This document shows, one piece after another, positions 33,024 to 44,140 of a DNA stretch of 64,000 nt. The notes under the pieces are model-generated. The model was not told the DNA's origin, did not search any database, and was given only the letters and a program-made list of their open reading frames with translations. The position numbers were made by a program, and so were the translations under genes. The stretch is from Tetracentron sinense (taxonomy: Eukaryota > Streptophyta > Magnoliopsida > Trochodendrales > Trochodendraceae), in assembly GCA_015143295.1 (NCBI GenBank), contig CM026557.1, positions 23,097,760-23,161,759 of the forward strand, given 5' to 3'. Positions within the stretch are counted from its first letter, which is position 1. The number at the start of each line of letters is the position of its first letter.

Positions 33024-34181
33024 CTAGTTTCCTTGAACATCTTGAATTCTAGTTATGCTATTCCTTCCCCTCCTAGAATTTGTGACCATATGAAAAAATT
33101 TTGTGTTATTATCACATTCTTTGAGCCATTGAATTCTAGATTTCTGCCTCCAAAAAATTTCTTCATAGTTAAGAACAGTTTGGAGTTCTATCTTTAAGTT
33201 AGACAAGAAAATATTTTTTACATCATCCCAAGATCTTTGAATATCATCTTCCAAGTTAGATATTTGATTCTCGAGAGAGTTAATTTTTTGGAAGATGTTA
33301 CCAAAGACATCTCTATTCCAGGTTTTTAAGGCGGATTTAAGTCTTTTGAGTTTAAGAAAAAAAGAAGAGAGAGGATTAGCTAAAATAGGAGGTCCCCAAG
33401 AGTCAGAAACAATTCTAGAAAAATCCGAATGAGTAATCCACATTTGCTGAAATTTAAAAGGGGAAGGCCTTCTAATTTGGACATTAGCAAACTCTAGTAA
33501 AATTGGAGCATGATCCGAGGCAATTATAGAAAGATGTTTAACCGAAGAACTGTTGAAACTATTAGACCAATCAGTATTAAAGAGAATACGATCAAGGCGA
33601 GCATAAATACGATGCATACCAACCTGATTATTGCACCAAATAAATTTATTACCAGAGAAACCCATATCCATCAGACCTAGATCATTTATCATGTTATTAA
33701 AATCTTCCATAAATTCATAGTTCACATCTCTGCCACCAATTTTTTCATCAGAAGCGGAGATAGCATTAAAACCACCCCCTATAAAATAAGGACCTATAAA
33801 AGTAGAAAAAGCCGCATAAAGATGCTCCCAGAGAACCAAACGCTGCCTTCTAGTACATTTTGCATAAATAAACGTACATCTAATAGGAGTCATAGTATTA
33901 GTAGATATATCAACAATAAGAGTTTGATCAGATTTAGAAATAAATGAGACTTTGACATGGCTCTTCCAAAACAACCAAATCTTAGGATGAGAATAATGAG
34001 AATCAAGATATTTATCCATGCTAATAAAATTACATATCTCATGAATAGAATTAAAATTTTTTTTTTTTGGTTCCATTATAGTAGTAAGCATTATATTGTG
34101 CAAAGAGAGAAGGTGTTTTAATCTAGTCTTTGAGGATAAATTTCGTATTCCTCGAATATTCCAAAGAAGAAGACTATTCAT
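33024..34181 (-). pseudogene. LINE endonuclease (ORF2 N-terminus) with a lost catalytic Asp
   Basis: A 385-residue open segment starts MNSLLLWNIRGI, the usual N-terminus of plant LINE ORF2, and contains the Glu site (IMEPKK), FIGGGFNAISASDEKIGGR, LDRILFNTDW and IIASDHAPILLEF. In the family the third site reads GGDFN; here GGGFN, so the metal-binding or catalytic Asp is replaced by Gly (codon GGT). The SDH site is intact. The frame ends at 33024 in a TAG where family members often have Trp (TGG). The enzyme would nick the chromosomal target; this copy should be unable to. Confidence 0.82.
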
Positions 34182-36104
34182 TGAGAGTATTAAAGGAGGA
34201 ACTCACCAAAGGTAGACCCGAAGATCTAGAGCATGTTATTCTATCAGATAAGGGCACAACCTTGCTAGTTTTAGATTTTTTCTTTGGGTCTAAATAATTA
34301 TACAAAGAGAATAATTTTGATTGAAGCAAATTTTGAGAAAACTTTATCCCTTCTTCTTTAAATGAATTTGTATTCTTTAATAAGCAAGGCTCGTTATCCG
34401 AATGGTATTCGAATGTTTGAGATTGGTCCCACAAGATTTTACTCGGAAATACATCATCCCTTCTATTTGGAGTTCCTTCAAGAGTGAAGATTATTTTTTT
34501 CCACATACGGTATTGAAGGGAGAATTGAAATCTAAGACTAGTAATTCTTTTATGATCACTGAACAGACCCTTAATTTCCGATGGCGAGAGAATGTTACTA
34601 GTATGCGTATCAATTATGTTTTTTTTCAATTTCATTATCAAGGATTTTTCCAAACCACCATTAGAATGCTCAATACTATTTATCAAAGAAAACTTATCAC
34701 TATCAACATCAACTAATGTGATTTCAGAGGAGTTTATGGGAGATTTCAAACCTGATTGCAATTGCACTAATGCTGCTATTCTATCTTCCTTAGTATTCTC
34801 CACTGTGGTAACTGTTTTTTTGTGTAAAGTTGATCCAACCTTGCTATGCAAACAATCTGAAACATGAGTTAGAATTTTAGAATTTGCAATAGTTAGATCA
34901 GGCTTACCATTCACGATATCAACTGGTGATGTTTCCTCGGTTCTGCAATAGCTTTTAGGAATTTGTTCCTGATCCAATTCTGGAATGGGAGGATTCGTTA
35001 GATCTACACAACTTCTATTTTTAGTTCTTTCCTCTCCGGCAACTGAAGACTAAGGCAACCCACTCTCTTGTTCTATATTCTAGTCACAGAGTGATGAAGT
35101 ATGAGGATCTAGGTTAATAATAGCAATCTCCCTTGACGTTGCAGCATTTTTTGGAGAGGGTAGCCCACGCTCAAGATCTGAGATCTGAACCGTAATAGGG
35201 TCTTTACAGTTAACCGGATTGGAGGGTTCTTCAATATGAATCTGATCCGAATGAAACTTTTTTAGAACCCATTGTTTAGTTCGATTTTTGACTGAAAAAG
35301 CTTCTTCCTTTCGTTAATCTTCATTACTACTCTTGCCTTTTCCAACCGAACAGGAGATGATGTTGTGACCCAGTTTTTTGCATCTAACACAGAACTGAAA
35401 TTTCTTTTCGTACTCCACTGGTTGCCATCTTCCATGATCTCCTAAACCCAGGCAAAATCGTTCTGGATTGGGTTTTAGAATATCCATCTCAATACATATT
35501 CTAGCAACACTCGGTCTGGTTAGAGCCTTTGCTGCCCCATCAATCTGTAATACCTTGCCAAATATGCTTCCAATAGAGATGAGGGCTGTTTCATTGAAGA
35601 GGTGAAGAGGGAGATTTGGAAAACTCACCCAAATAGGAACTATGGATGGTTCCGCCCCTGATAAAAAAGATGGCGTCCATTTGAAAAATCTGAATAGGTA
35701 TCCATTGATATATAAAACTTCCTTAAGCCATATCATAAGATAATCTTCGTCCGATGCAAATCTGAATAGAAGATGCCTTGTATCAAGAATGCCAACAGAG
35801 AAATCCAAACGTATACCTGCAGATTTTTTCATATGGGTCTTGATTACATCCAACGATGGTCTTCCATACGAGCACTTAGCAACTAAGGATAGTCGATGAG
35901 GGGCAGCAAGCTTTACTGATTCTTCTTCCGAGAATAATATTGCTGGTTCTCCACGATATACTCCTAGTTTTTTGAAAGGGATAACAGCATTTTGTGTGGA
36001 TTAAGGGGACGTTTTACCAAGCACAGCAGCATAAGAAAGAGGGGAATCCGGCGGTTTGGAGGAGGAGGCACCCTCCCCACCGCCAGCAGCCCTAGGGTTT
36101 AGCA
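34174..36104 (-). pseudogene. LINE ORF1 (DUF4283-like domain, CCHC knuckle)
   Basis: An ATG at 36102-36104 opens a Gly/Ser/Pro-rich N-terminus (PLSYAAVLGK) that meets a stop near 36000. The same frame goes on with FKKLGVYRGEPAILFS and reaches the open segment 35853-35314 (179 residues): an RNA-binding-type DUF4283 domain (RHLLFRFASDEDYLMIW ... VPIWVSFPNLPLHLFN) followed by CVRCKKLGHNIISC, a CX2CX4HX4C knuckle. After a broken stretch, 34977-34174 (267 residues) is a Ser/Lys-rich tail ending 8 bases inside ORF2's start. The protein would coat the LINE RNA. Confidence 0.78.
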
Positions 36105-36130
36105 TAGAACCCTAACAAAATCTCACAAAG

Positions 36131-38099
36131 TTGTGCTAACATGCACCTAAAAAATTCTTTCACTAACTTGCACCTCCAGAGCTCAACTTTTTGACTAACA
36201 ATAGTAATGACTAACAATAGTAATGAATTTATTGATAAGGTTTGATTAATTTTTTTAAGATGATATTAGGCGCCTATAGTTATAGGCTGACCCTTATTTT
36301 GAACCCCATAATTTGGACATTGTGGATAAAATTTTGAATTTTTTACAGCATATTCTCCTTGCAATTCTGAGCATAAAAAAATGGGATCAATTTGGAGTTT
36401 GGATGAAGATTTTAGGGCTAGAACAATTTTCTAGAAAAACCTAGAGCATTGGTGCCGTTTCAAACAATGATATTGTCTGATTGTGTATGTTTGCATATTG
36501 GTGCTGCGACATCTATCATGAGTACCTAATTTAGCTATACTGCATATTGGCAGTATTGAGATTACTGCCAAAATGCATTTTATGGATACATAATAAGGTC
36601 TCTTAAGCTTCTAGTCCAGAAGTGACCAAAAAAAAAGCTTCTAGTCCAGAAACCCTCTATTTGGAATTTTTTAGAATTTATTTTACCCCTGTCAAGTATA
36701 TTAGTCATGACTCTAGGTCTAGGTTAGATCTAGGCTTGTCGTTCACTTGCTCCATCCCTACATGAGCGCCAACTTTTAACTCTATTTAAAAATAATAATA
36801 ATAAAATTGCTCTTTGCCTGCTTGTGTAATTTTATTTTGTAAGTGTAATATTATTATTTTGCTTGCTTATGTGATTGTGTGTTTTTATGCTTCCATTAAA
36901 TTATGAACTACACTAGTCTGATTCTCCTTTCATGTGATAAATAAGCAACCCTCACGGGTGTGACTCCACCAAAAAATAATTCATATATTTTTTCTTTTCC
37001 ATGGTTTCTTGAATCTGGGATGTTTCTAATTTTTTTTAATGAAAATTTCTCATGATAATGTTTATTTCTAATTTGATGTTATTATCCCTTTAGCATATTT
37101 ATTTTATCAGAAAGGTTCAGAATGTTGATATCGCGGGATGTATCGTACTTTGGTAAAAAGATATATCACGAGATATAAATTTTTTTGAAAAATCACACTT
37201 CGAGACAAAAATATTGATTTTTCAGTGTAATTTCAAAAAAAATATTAAAATAGATGTTAATATACATTTGAGAAACAAAGAATTAAAAAGTAATAATATT
37301 GTACATAAGAGATGCAATGAGAATGGAGCAAAGATATGCAATGTATGATTGACTAATATTATTATAACTTACATAAAATATTTTTCTTCATTCATCGATC
37401 AATCAGTCATAATAATAATAATACATAATTAGAGTTACATATATAATCCATCTATGTTTCAACTCAGCCCAAAACTACAATCAGAGTCACATAGGAGTTA
37501 AGTTAAAAATAAAAATAAAAGAATTTAGTTTTCCCCAATTTCGTGTCCATTAAGTAATCAACTTATAAAATTTTAACTTTGAAATTTATTTTAAATGCAT
37601 CAAATTGCTGCATTTGCACTAGTTAATTTAGAACTAATGACACACGAATTATGAAAACTTTTATTTTAATTTGAAAAAAATTCTTATCTTTTAGAAAAAT
37701 TTCATCAAGAGTTTTAACTTGATTTCAATTTTTTAAAAGTGAGTTTAGGGAGTAGGTAACCAACCACCTTTGGTGAGAGTGTATGGATGCCTAACACTTT
37801 CCCTTAGTTCAACCAAATATATTTTACATAGATCATTGTTTTATCAATTATTTGATTAGGGTTCTTATTCTTCACTTAAATTAGAATGGGTGGCAACTCT
37901 ATTTTATTTTTTTTTATATTATTTCTTATTAGGATTGTTCTTATTTGAAATAGTGCTAAATTCCATATCCACACCCAGAACCATGGCCTACAACTTTTCA
38001 GACATTTGGCAAGCAATTTTCACCAAAATTGGCCAACCTAGCTAGGTGACTTAAGTTGTTAGATTAGTAAATCATAACGAACTATCCCAGTTGTAGTTG
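36131..38099 (+). repeat. AT-rich region with remnant of a Tat-type LTR in + orientation
   Basis: No coding signal. At 37740-37973 the + strand runs 'gagtaggtaaccaaccacc...ggatgcctaacactttccc...gggtggcaactct...tccaca', which matches, as reverse complement, the order in the E1 LTR (rooted on 'agagtcgccacc...ggggaag(t)tgttaggcaccc...ggttgcctac'). It therefore looks like the 3' end of a related LTR in the opposite direction, ending near 37973. The hairpin at 36541-36577 may belong to it. A short direct repeat 'gactaacaatagtaatga' occurs at 36193-36227. Confidence 0.4.
36541..36577. repeat. Isolated hairpin of the same 12-3-12 type
   Basis: The inverted repeat is centred on GAG at 36598-40 positions, i.e. 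36558-36560, with arms TTGGCAGTATT / ATTACTGCCAA and an outer TGCAT / ATGCA. Seventeen positions pair with two mismatches. The format and the GAG loop match hairpins in the E1 and E2 LTRs, but the core is GGCAGTA/TACTGCC. Confidence 0.6.
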
Positions 38100-39045
38100 T
38101 GTCGTGACCCAAAATACTCCTTAAAAGTTTAGGATACTTTTAGCTCGTAACCTAAATCATATCATAGCATCTTGTGAAATACACAAGGCAACATTTAGTA
38201 GAAACGGAAAATTTCTAATATATTAAACCTTAATATACTCCAAGTCCGAACCAACAGAGTTTATAAAAAACATAATAAGTATAAAGCGGACATTCCCTGC
38301 TTTAAAATACAAAATATCACTCTTTCACGCCTCTCAACAGTAGTCTAGATAGGGCCACCTATCCGGTGCTCTATCCTCGAGCGGATGATCTATTGTAGGC
38401 TCAAGCTCATAGTAATCCTCCTCGACCCAAGGCTCAAGAGCAATATCAAATGGACTTGCCGATGATAACAAATTTGTTGAGCATTGAATTCTCAGCATAT
38501 ACAAACCACTAGATAATATGTCATAATATCACATGCTTCACATAGGCAGTTCATAGGACACACATGCACTGAAACACATAAAGAAACCTCTTTCCAAATA
38601 CACATGTGCGATATGATACAAAAACATCACTTATCTTTCAAAATCATTCTTCTTTTCTTTTCTTTTCTTTTATCTCTTTTACTTTACACATGGAACTTTC
38701 ACTTGCTTTACACACGGCTTTTATGAGAGTGTATACATGATTTTGACTAATGCTCTACCTGTAGTGGTAGAAGTCCATTAGCATTTACATACACATGGAG
38801 CATGCCTAATGCTCTACCTAGAGTGATAGAAGTCAATTAGCCGCTTCATCTACCTCCCCATGGATATCTTTGCACATAGTTTACTCAGAACAAATGCCAA
38901 ATACAGTACCTAGAGTGGTAGAAGTCTATTTGCATTCTTTCCATACACATAGTTTCACTTGAGATCATATGCTCAATGCTCTACCTAGGTTGGTAAAAGT
39001 CCATTTGCATAATTTTCATACACATGGCTTCACTTGAGATCATAT
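38100..39045 (-). repeat. E4 3' LTR, left part, with ~75-bp tandem repeats
   Basis: Starts TGTCGTGACCC, the same kind of end as LTR-A and E3. From about 38745 the unit 'aatgctctaccta...tggta(g/a)aagtcca(t)tttgcat' recurs near 38750, 38812, 38895 and 38971 and continues beyond E2 at 50423 and 50500. E2 landed inside this array. Also a (ttttc)n microsatellite at 38648-38672. Confidence 0.8.
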
Positions 39046-40353
39046 TGTGAGCACGGATTCTGGTTACCCACATTTGGCGTGATGTTCTGTTTAGAGTCGC
39101 CACTTATTGATTCGATAAGGATAAGTCCCAAGTAATGGATAAGGTTTTAGTCTACTTAGAGGTCTAAGAAAGAGATTCGGTTAAGCCCGGGGAAGATGTT
39201 AGGCACCCCGGCACTTCCGTTTTACAACGGTTCCCTACTTATTAGGTTTAAGCCAAATTAATGTCAAGTATTAGTCAAATGCCTTAGGTTTTACTTCAAA
39301 CTAATCCAAGAAAGGAAAAACTAAACTAGGGTCAAATCCAAGTTGGGTTGCCTACATACTCACATTGGGGTGAGATCAGACCGAGCGTAGTTCTGGCACA
39401 TGAGCCCGTGTCAAGGCTATGGGAGTATTGTGTGTGAGGTCTAGCCAGAAGGCTAGGGGTGGTTGACCGGGTTGGTCAAGTGCTCGGTTGTATTGATTGG
39501 GCCTGGTAGGCTGAAGGGTAGTCCGGTAGACCAGGGTTTGGGCCCGGTAGGCCAAGGGTAAGCCAGAAGGCTAGGTTTTAGTCCGGTAAAGTAAGATTAG
39601 GCCCGGTAGGCCTTGGTTAGACCCGGAGGTCAAAGGTAAGCCCGGTAGGCCGAGAGTAAGCCCGGTAGGCTTAGAGTTAGGCCCGGTAGGCCAAGGGTAA
39701 GCCTGGTAGGTTAAAGTTGGGCCCAATAGGCTAAGGGTAAGCCTAGTAGGCTTAGAGTTTAGTCCGGTAGGCCAAGAGGGGTTTAACCGTGGTTTGGATT
39801 GCTAACCGGAGTTAGGTGAGGTCCAAGGTATGTTTATGCTCCTTAAGAATTGATTAATAATTTTAGGGGATTTTTCCCAATTTTCCAAGTTAAATTGGGC
39901 TAACCATGGTTAAAACATGGATTTAACCATGGTTAGTCCGGATAACCAAGGTTAGGCAGTGTACAAAGTCAAATTTGGAATTACACTACCATTTGGGATT
40001 TTTTCATGATTTTTAAAAAAATTTAAGATTTAAATGGGCTTAACCATGGTTAAACCAAGTGTTAACTATGGTTAAGTTCATCTAACCATGGTTAGGCATG
40101 AGCAAGCAATCCAAAAGTTACATTTTCCCAAGTTTTAGAATATTTTGGATTTTAAAGAATTTTCTCAGATTTTTTCAAGTTGGTTTGGCCAATTAACCAT
40201 GGTTAACTCTAGCTCATAGTTGAGTTAACCATGGTTAAGGCAAGGGTAGGGGCTAAGTATGCTGGAAATTGACCCAGGGGTCAGGTAAAGTCTAGTGGAG
40301 ATTCCCCATGGGCTGTGGGCCCACTGTATAGCCCTTAAAATGTAAAAATCCAC

Positions 40354-41506
40354 ACTGTCAGCAGATGGATTACCGACAGTTTTGGTGTTTTTTATCTGAC
40401 TTTGCACCCTTGTAACGTGAGTTAGGAGGCGAGTTAAGGGGTTGTTGACCCCTGCTTTTAAAGAGGGGAACGCAAGGAACAAAATGAGCCTGGGGTGGTC
40501 CCCAGTGGTGGCCTGGAGTGGGCCCCATAGTGTGCCAAAGTAGCACTGTCACCATTCACATAAAATGATGAATGTCGACAATCTAATTGCCGACATTCTG
40601 GCAGTTTTTAGTTTTTTGAAATTTAACCCTGGTTAGAGTTAACTACGGGTCTCAAGGTGTTCAGGTAAAGTGTAGGGAAGACCCAGGAGGTCCTAACCGA
40701 GGCCTTAAAATGGTCCAAAAATTCATCAGGTGGGGCCCACAGACCCTGAAACAGAAGGGTTCAATGGTGTCGGCACTGAGATTGCCGACACCCTGGATGC
40801 TTTTTAGATATTGAAACCAGGCCCTTCGGGCTGTAAAGGTGATGGAACCAGGGGTTCCCTCATGATATGAGGAACCCCCAGAACCCTACTGAGGTTGCCT
40901 GAAATGCGGCATATGCCCTTGGGAGGGTTCCCCGCGCCTATGAAGGTGGGAGAGACCCCCCACAGTGGGTGTGTCTGCAAAATACAAGAATAAAGCCCCT
41001 GAATGGACCAGGGGGTTCACAAGTGCATCAAAACAAAAAGAACCATGGGGTAAGGGGAGCCCTACCCTGTTGCCTTACGTCGGAGCTGCTGGTATCCTTC
41101 GCAGGAGGCGCTGGAGCTGTGGTGGCGTTGCCCAGGTGAGGTAGGATGAGTTGGGGCATTGCTATGAGCTGGTGAGGCCTGTTAGGGGTCCTAAGAAGGA
41201 GGTAAAGGGGTTGGAACTGAGCAGGGCTTCAAATGGGGAGTTTACAGATCGATCCAAGCTGAAAAGGGGGGCTGTCCATTTATAGGGGATGTCTTGGGGA
41301 CACATCTGGTAATATGACGGTGGTAGGAGGGGCTCTCATAAGATGGAGAGGGGGCTACAGGTAGGAGGAGTGGTGGTGCAGGCATGCCTGACCGCGCAAG
41401 GGAGCTGGTGTGCTGCAGATGAGAAAACCAGGGGGTGTTGGAAATGGGATTACCGACATTACCCAGCCTTCGTAAAATGAGGTTGTCAGTAATTCAATTA
41501 CCGACA
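40354..41506. repeat. Five dispersed 12-3-12 inverted repeats in the E2 LTR
   Basis: Inverted repeats at 40354-40380, 40571-40597, 40766-40792, 41434-41460 and 41484-41506. The best, 40766-40792 and 40571-40597, have 12-nt arms with one mismatch and 3-nt loops (GAG, CTA). The core is TGTCGGCA or TGTCGGTAAT paired with TGCCGACA or ATTACCGACA. Copies persist in the right LTR (49271-49297, 49951-49977 and near 49998). Four of the five lie at positions equivalent to hairpins 1-3 and 4-5 of the E1 LTR. Confidence 0.78.
41278..41287 (-). promoter_or_regulatory. TATA box of the E2 LTR
   Basis: The - strand reads CCCTATAAAT. The equivalent site in the other LTR reads 'ccatttctagggg' (about 49795) and has lost the box. 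Confidence 0.5.
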
Positions 41507-41870
41507 TTGTTGGTTTTTAACCAACTGGCCTTCGGCCTCTTGCAGGCACGCGGTATAGGCTGGTTTTTTTGAATTGTTTTGGGCCTGGGCTTAGGCCTAG
41601 GCTGAGGATTTGGACCTCCTAGGGGTTTTGGATTTTGAGGGTTGAGCCCTAAGGGCCTAGGACTTACTAGGGCTTGGGTTTACCTAGGTTTTTGGCTAGA
41701 CTAAGGCTAGCGCTAGGCTATACTGGGGCTAGGGCTAGGGCTAGGGCTAGGGTTTACCTAGGGTTTTTCTAAGGTTAACTAGTGGTCTAATCCTAGAGTT
41801 AGGCTAGGGATTGACATGGTTAAGGGACTTAACCATGGTTAGCTAGGGGTATAAAAATTATGTGCTTACA

Positions 41871-41884
41871 GCTGCCCCTCTTTG
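41871..41884 (-). promoter_or_regulatory. E2 polypurine tract
   Basis: Directly inside the left LTR the - strand reads CAAAGAGGGGCAGC, the classical purine-rich primer of plus-strand synthesis. It proves the - orientation and that this is the 3' LTR. Confidence 0.8.
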
Positions 41885-42169
41885 TCTGAGAATACCGAGA
41901 TTGGCGATTTGAACAACAAAGACTGGAATCATCTGATTTTTACACCAAGATTGGGTTTGGGGAAATGCAGCAGGGTGTGTGCTGTGCAAGTGGTGAGTGC
42001 TCATGAGGTGATCAAGACTATTGTTAAGGGATCGCAAGTAGCTGGGGGAGAAACTGGATGCAGGGATGGTGTGGCCCGGAGGCGCTTAGCCGAGAGAGGG
42101 TGTTGCTCTGAAGCGGCAGGGGGTTTTAATCGAAACGATGTTTCCCGAGGGATATTAACCAAGTCGGTC

Positions 42170-42535
42170 AAAGGACACATGGGGTGTCGGGAACACACAA
42201 AGTGTTAAAAGGAGATACGTAGAGTGTCAGGGGACACATATGGTGTCAAAACACATGGGGTGTCAGAGCACATGGAGTGCTAAGGGACACATGGGGTGTC
42301 CGGGCACACAGAGTGCTAAGGGACACACGGGGTGTCAAAACACACAGGGTGTTAAGGGACACACAGGGTGTCAGAGCACACGGAGTGCTAAGGGACACAC
42401 GAGGCGTCAGACCACATGGAGTGCTAAGGGACACACGGGGTGTCAGAGCACATGGAGTGGTAAGGGACACACGGGGCGTCAGACCACATGGAGTGCTAAG
42501 GGACACATGAGGTGTCAGAAAGGGGGACATGCAGT
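42170..42535. repeat. E2 3' UTR satellite block 1, 36-bp period
   Basis: 'aagggacacac(g)gggtgtc' starts near 42283, 42319, 42355, 42391, 42427, 42463 and 42499, an exact 36-bp step. Each unit holds two GACAC/GTGTC-type inverted pairs ('ggacacacggggtgtcagagcacatggagtgcta'). Equivalent to 6740-6980 of E1. Confidence 0.85.
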
Positions 42536-42544
42536 TGGTGTACA

Positions 42545-44140
42545 TGGGATGTCAAGGACACATAGGGGTGTCATAAAGGGGGACATGCTGGTGAGTTTAC
42601 AGTGTCACGAGGTCATCATGGAGCACACAGGATGTCTAGGACACAAGTAAATATCACAAAAAGGGACATGCTGGTGAGTCTGCGATGTGATGAGGTCATC
42701 ATGGAGCACACAGAATGTCGAGGACACACGAGGGTGTCACAAAGGGGGACATGCTGGTGAGTCTGCGGTGTGACGAGGATGTCACAGAGCACACAGGATG
42801 TCTAGGACATACGGAGATGTCACAAAGAGGGACATGCTGGTGAGTCAGCGTTTGACGAGGTCATCACACAACACACAGGATGTCTAGGACACAAAGGGGG
42901 ACATGCTGGTGAGTCTGCAGTGTGACGAGGTCGTCACGGAGCATACAGGATGTCTGAGATACACGGGAGTGTCACAAAGGGGGACATGTTGGTGAGTTAT
43001 TGGTGTGACGAGGTCGTCACGGAGCACACAGGATATCTAGAACACACGGGGATGTCACAAAGGGGGAAGTGCTGGTGAGTCTGCGGTGTGATGAGGATGT
43101 CACGGAGCACACAGGATGTCTAGGACACACGGGGGTGTCACAAAGGGGGACATGTTAATGAGTCTGCGGTGTGACAAGGTCATCATGGAGCGCACAGGAT
43201 GTCTAGGACACAAGGGAGTGTCACAAAGGTGAACATGCTGGTGAGTCTGCGGTGTGATGAGGTCGTCACGAAGCACATAGGATATCTAGGACACATGGGG
43301 GTGTCACAAAGGGGGACATGCTAGTGAGTCTGCAGTGTGACGAGGTCGTCATAGAGCACACAAGATATCTAGGACACACGGGGGTGTCACAATGGGGGAC
43401 ATGCTGATGAGTCTGCGGTGTGACAAGGTCATCATGGAGCACACAAGATGTCTAGGACACAAGGGGGTGTCGCAAAGGCGGACATGCTGGTGAGTCTGCG
43501 GTGGGATGAGGTCGTCACAGAGCACATAGGATGTCTAGGACACATGGGGGTGTCACAAAGGGGGACATGCTAGTGAGTCTGTGGTGGGACGAGGTCGTCA
43601 CAGAGCACACAGGATGTCTAGGACACATGGGGGTGTCACAAAGGGGGATATGCTGGTGATTCTGTGGTGTGACGAGGTCATCATAGAGCACACAGGATGT
43701 CTAGGACACACGGGGGTTCACAAAGGGGGTCATACTAGTGAATCTACGGTGTGACGAGGTCGTCATGAAGCACACAAGATGTGTAGGACACACAGGCATG
43801 TCACAAAAGGGACATGCTGGTGAGTCTGTAGTGTGACGAGGTCATCACAGAGCACACAGGATGTCTAGGACACATGGGGGTGTCACAAAGGGGGATATGC
43901 TGGTGAGTCTGTGGTGTGACGAGGTCATCATAGAGCACACAGGATGTCTAGGACACACGGGAGTGTCACAAAGGGGGTCATACTAATGAGTCTGCAGTGT
44001 TACGAGGTCGTCATGAAGCATACAGGATGTGTAGGACACACGGGCATGTCACAAAAGGGACATGCTGGTGAGTCTGTAGTGTGACAAGGTCATCACAGAG
44101 TACACAGGACGTCTAGGACACCCGGGGGTGTCGAACTGGT
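42545..44140. repeat. E2 3' UTR satellite block 2, 83-bp period
   Basis: 'gggggacatgctggtgagt' recurs near 42581, 42664, 42747, 42830, then 42899 (a 69-bp step, one shortened unit), 42982, 43065, 43148 and on to about 44060, roughly 18 units. Each carries 'taggacacacgggggtgtcacaaa', sharing the GACAC...GTGTC core with block 1 and with the 137-bp satellite of E1, but the rest of the monomer is different. Open frames here are by-products. Confidence 0.87.

Larger units (their letters stand above)
29786..36130 (-). mobile_element. Full-length L1-type LINE with RNase H, dead
   Basis: A - strand non-LTR element of about 6.3 kb. In order: ORF1 from an ATG at 36102-36104 (DUF4283-like domain plus CCHC knuckle), ORF2 with an apurinic-type endonuclease, reverse transcriptase, zf-RVT-like region and RNase H, then a 3' UTR with AATAAA (- strand) and an A-rich end near 29786-29798. 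Plant L1 elements with a C-terminal RNase H have this order. Several stops in ORF1 and RT make it inactive. I looked for the flanking TSD and could not find one. Confidence 0.88.
39046..41870 (-). repeat. E2 3' LTR (left, complete)
   Basis: 2825 bp from TGTGAGCA to TGCTTACA. Its outline follows the E1 LTR (entry 'tttagagtcgccac', 'ggttaagcccgggga', 'ggttgcctac'), but most of the sequence differs. It contains about a dozen 'cccggtaggc(c/t)' units at 39490-39770, palindromes TTAACCATGGTTAA or near copies (39901, 39922, 40041, 40081, 40194, 40224, 41829), five hairpins, a TATA box and GGGCTA-type repeats at 41719-41752. Confidence 0.88.

Noticed and set aside
29786-36130. TSD for the LINE
   Set aside because: Compared the sequence left of 29786 with that right of about 36105; no direct repeat of convincing length was found.
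41719-41755. Interstitial telomere (GGGCTAGGGCTAGGG)
   Set aside because: Only a few units, not the TTTAGGG plant repeat, and present at the same place in each E2 LTR, so it is LTR sequence.
42240-42650. Open frames on both strands over the 36- and 83-bp arrays (also 6747-7322 and 7478-7816)
   Set aside because: The repeat period divides by three or lacks stops by chance, producing repetitive peptides. They lie in 3' UTR satellites with no family motif.
42170-44140. CRISPR-like regular repeats
   Set aside because: Units are contiguous with no unique spacers, periods differ between blocks, and the context is a plant retrotransposon 3' UTR.
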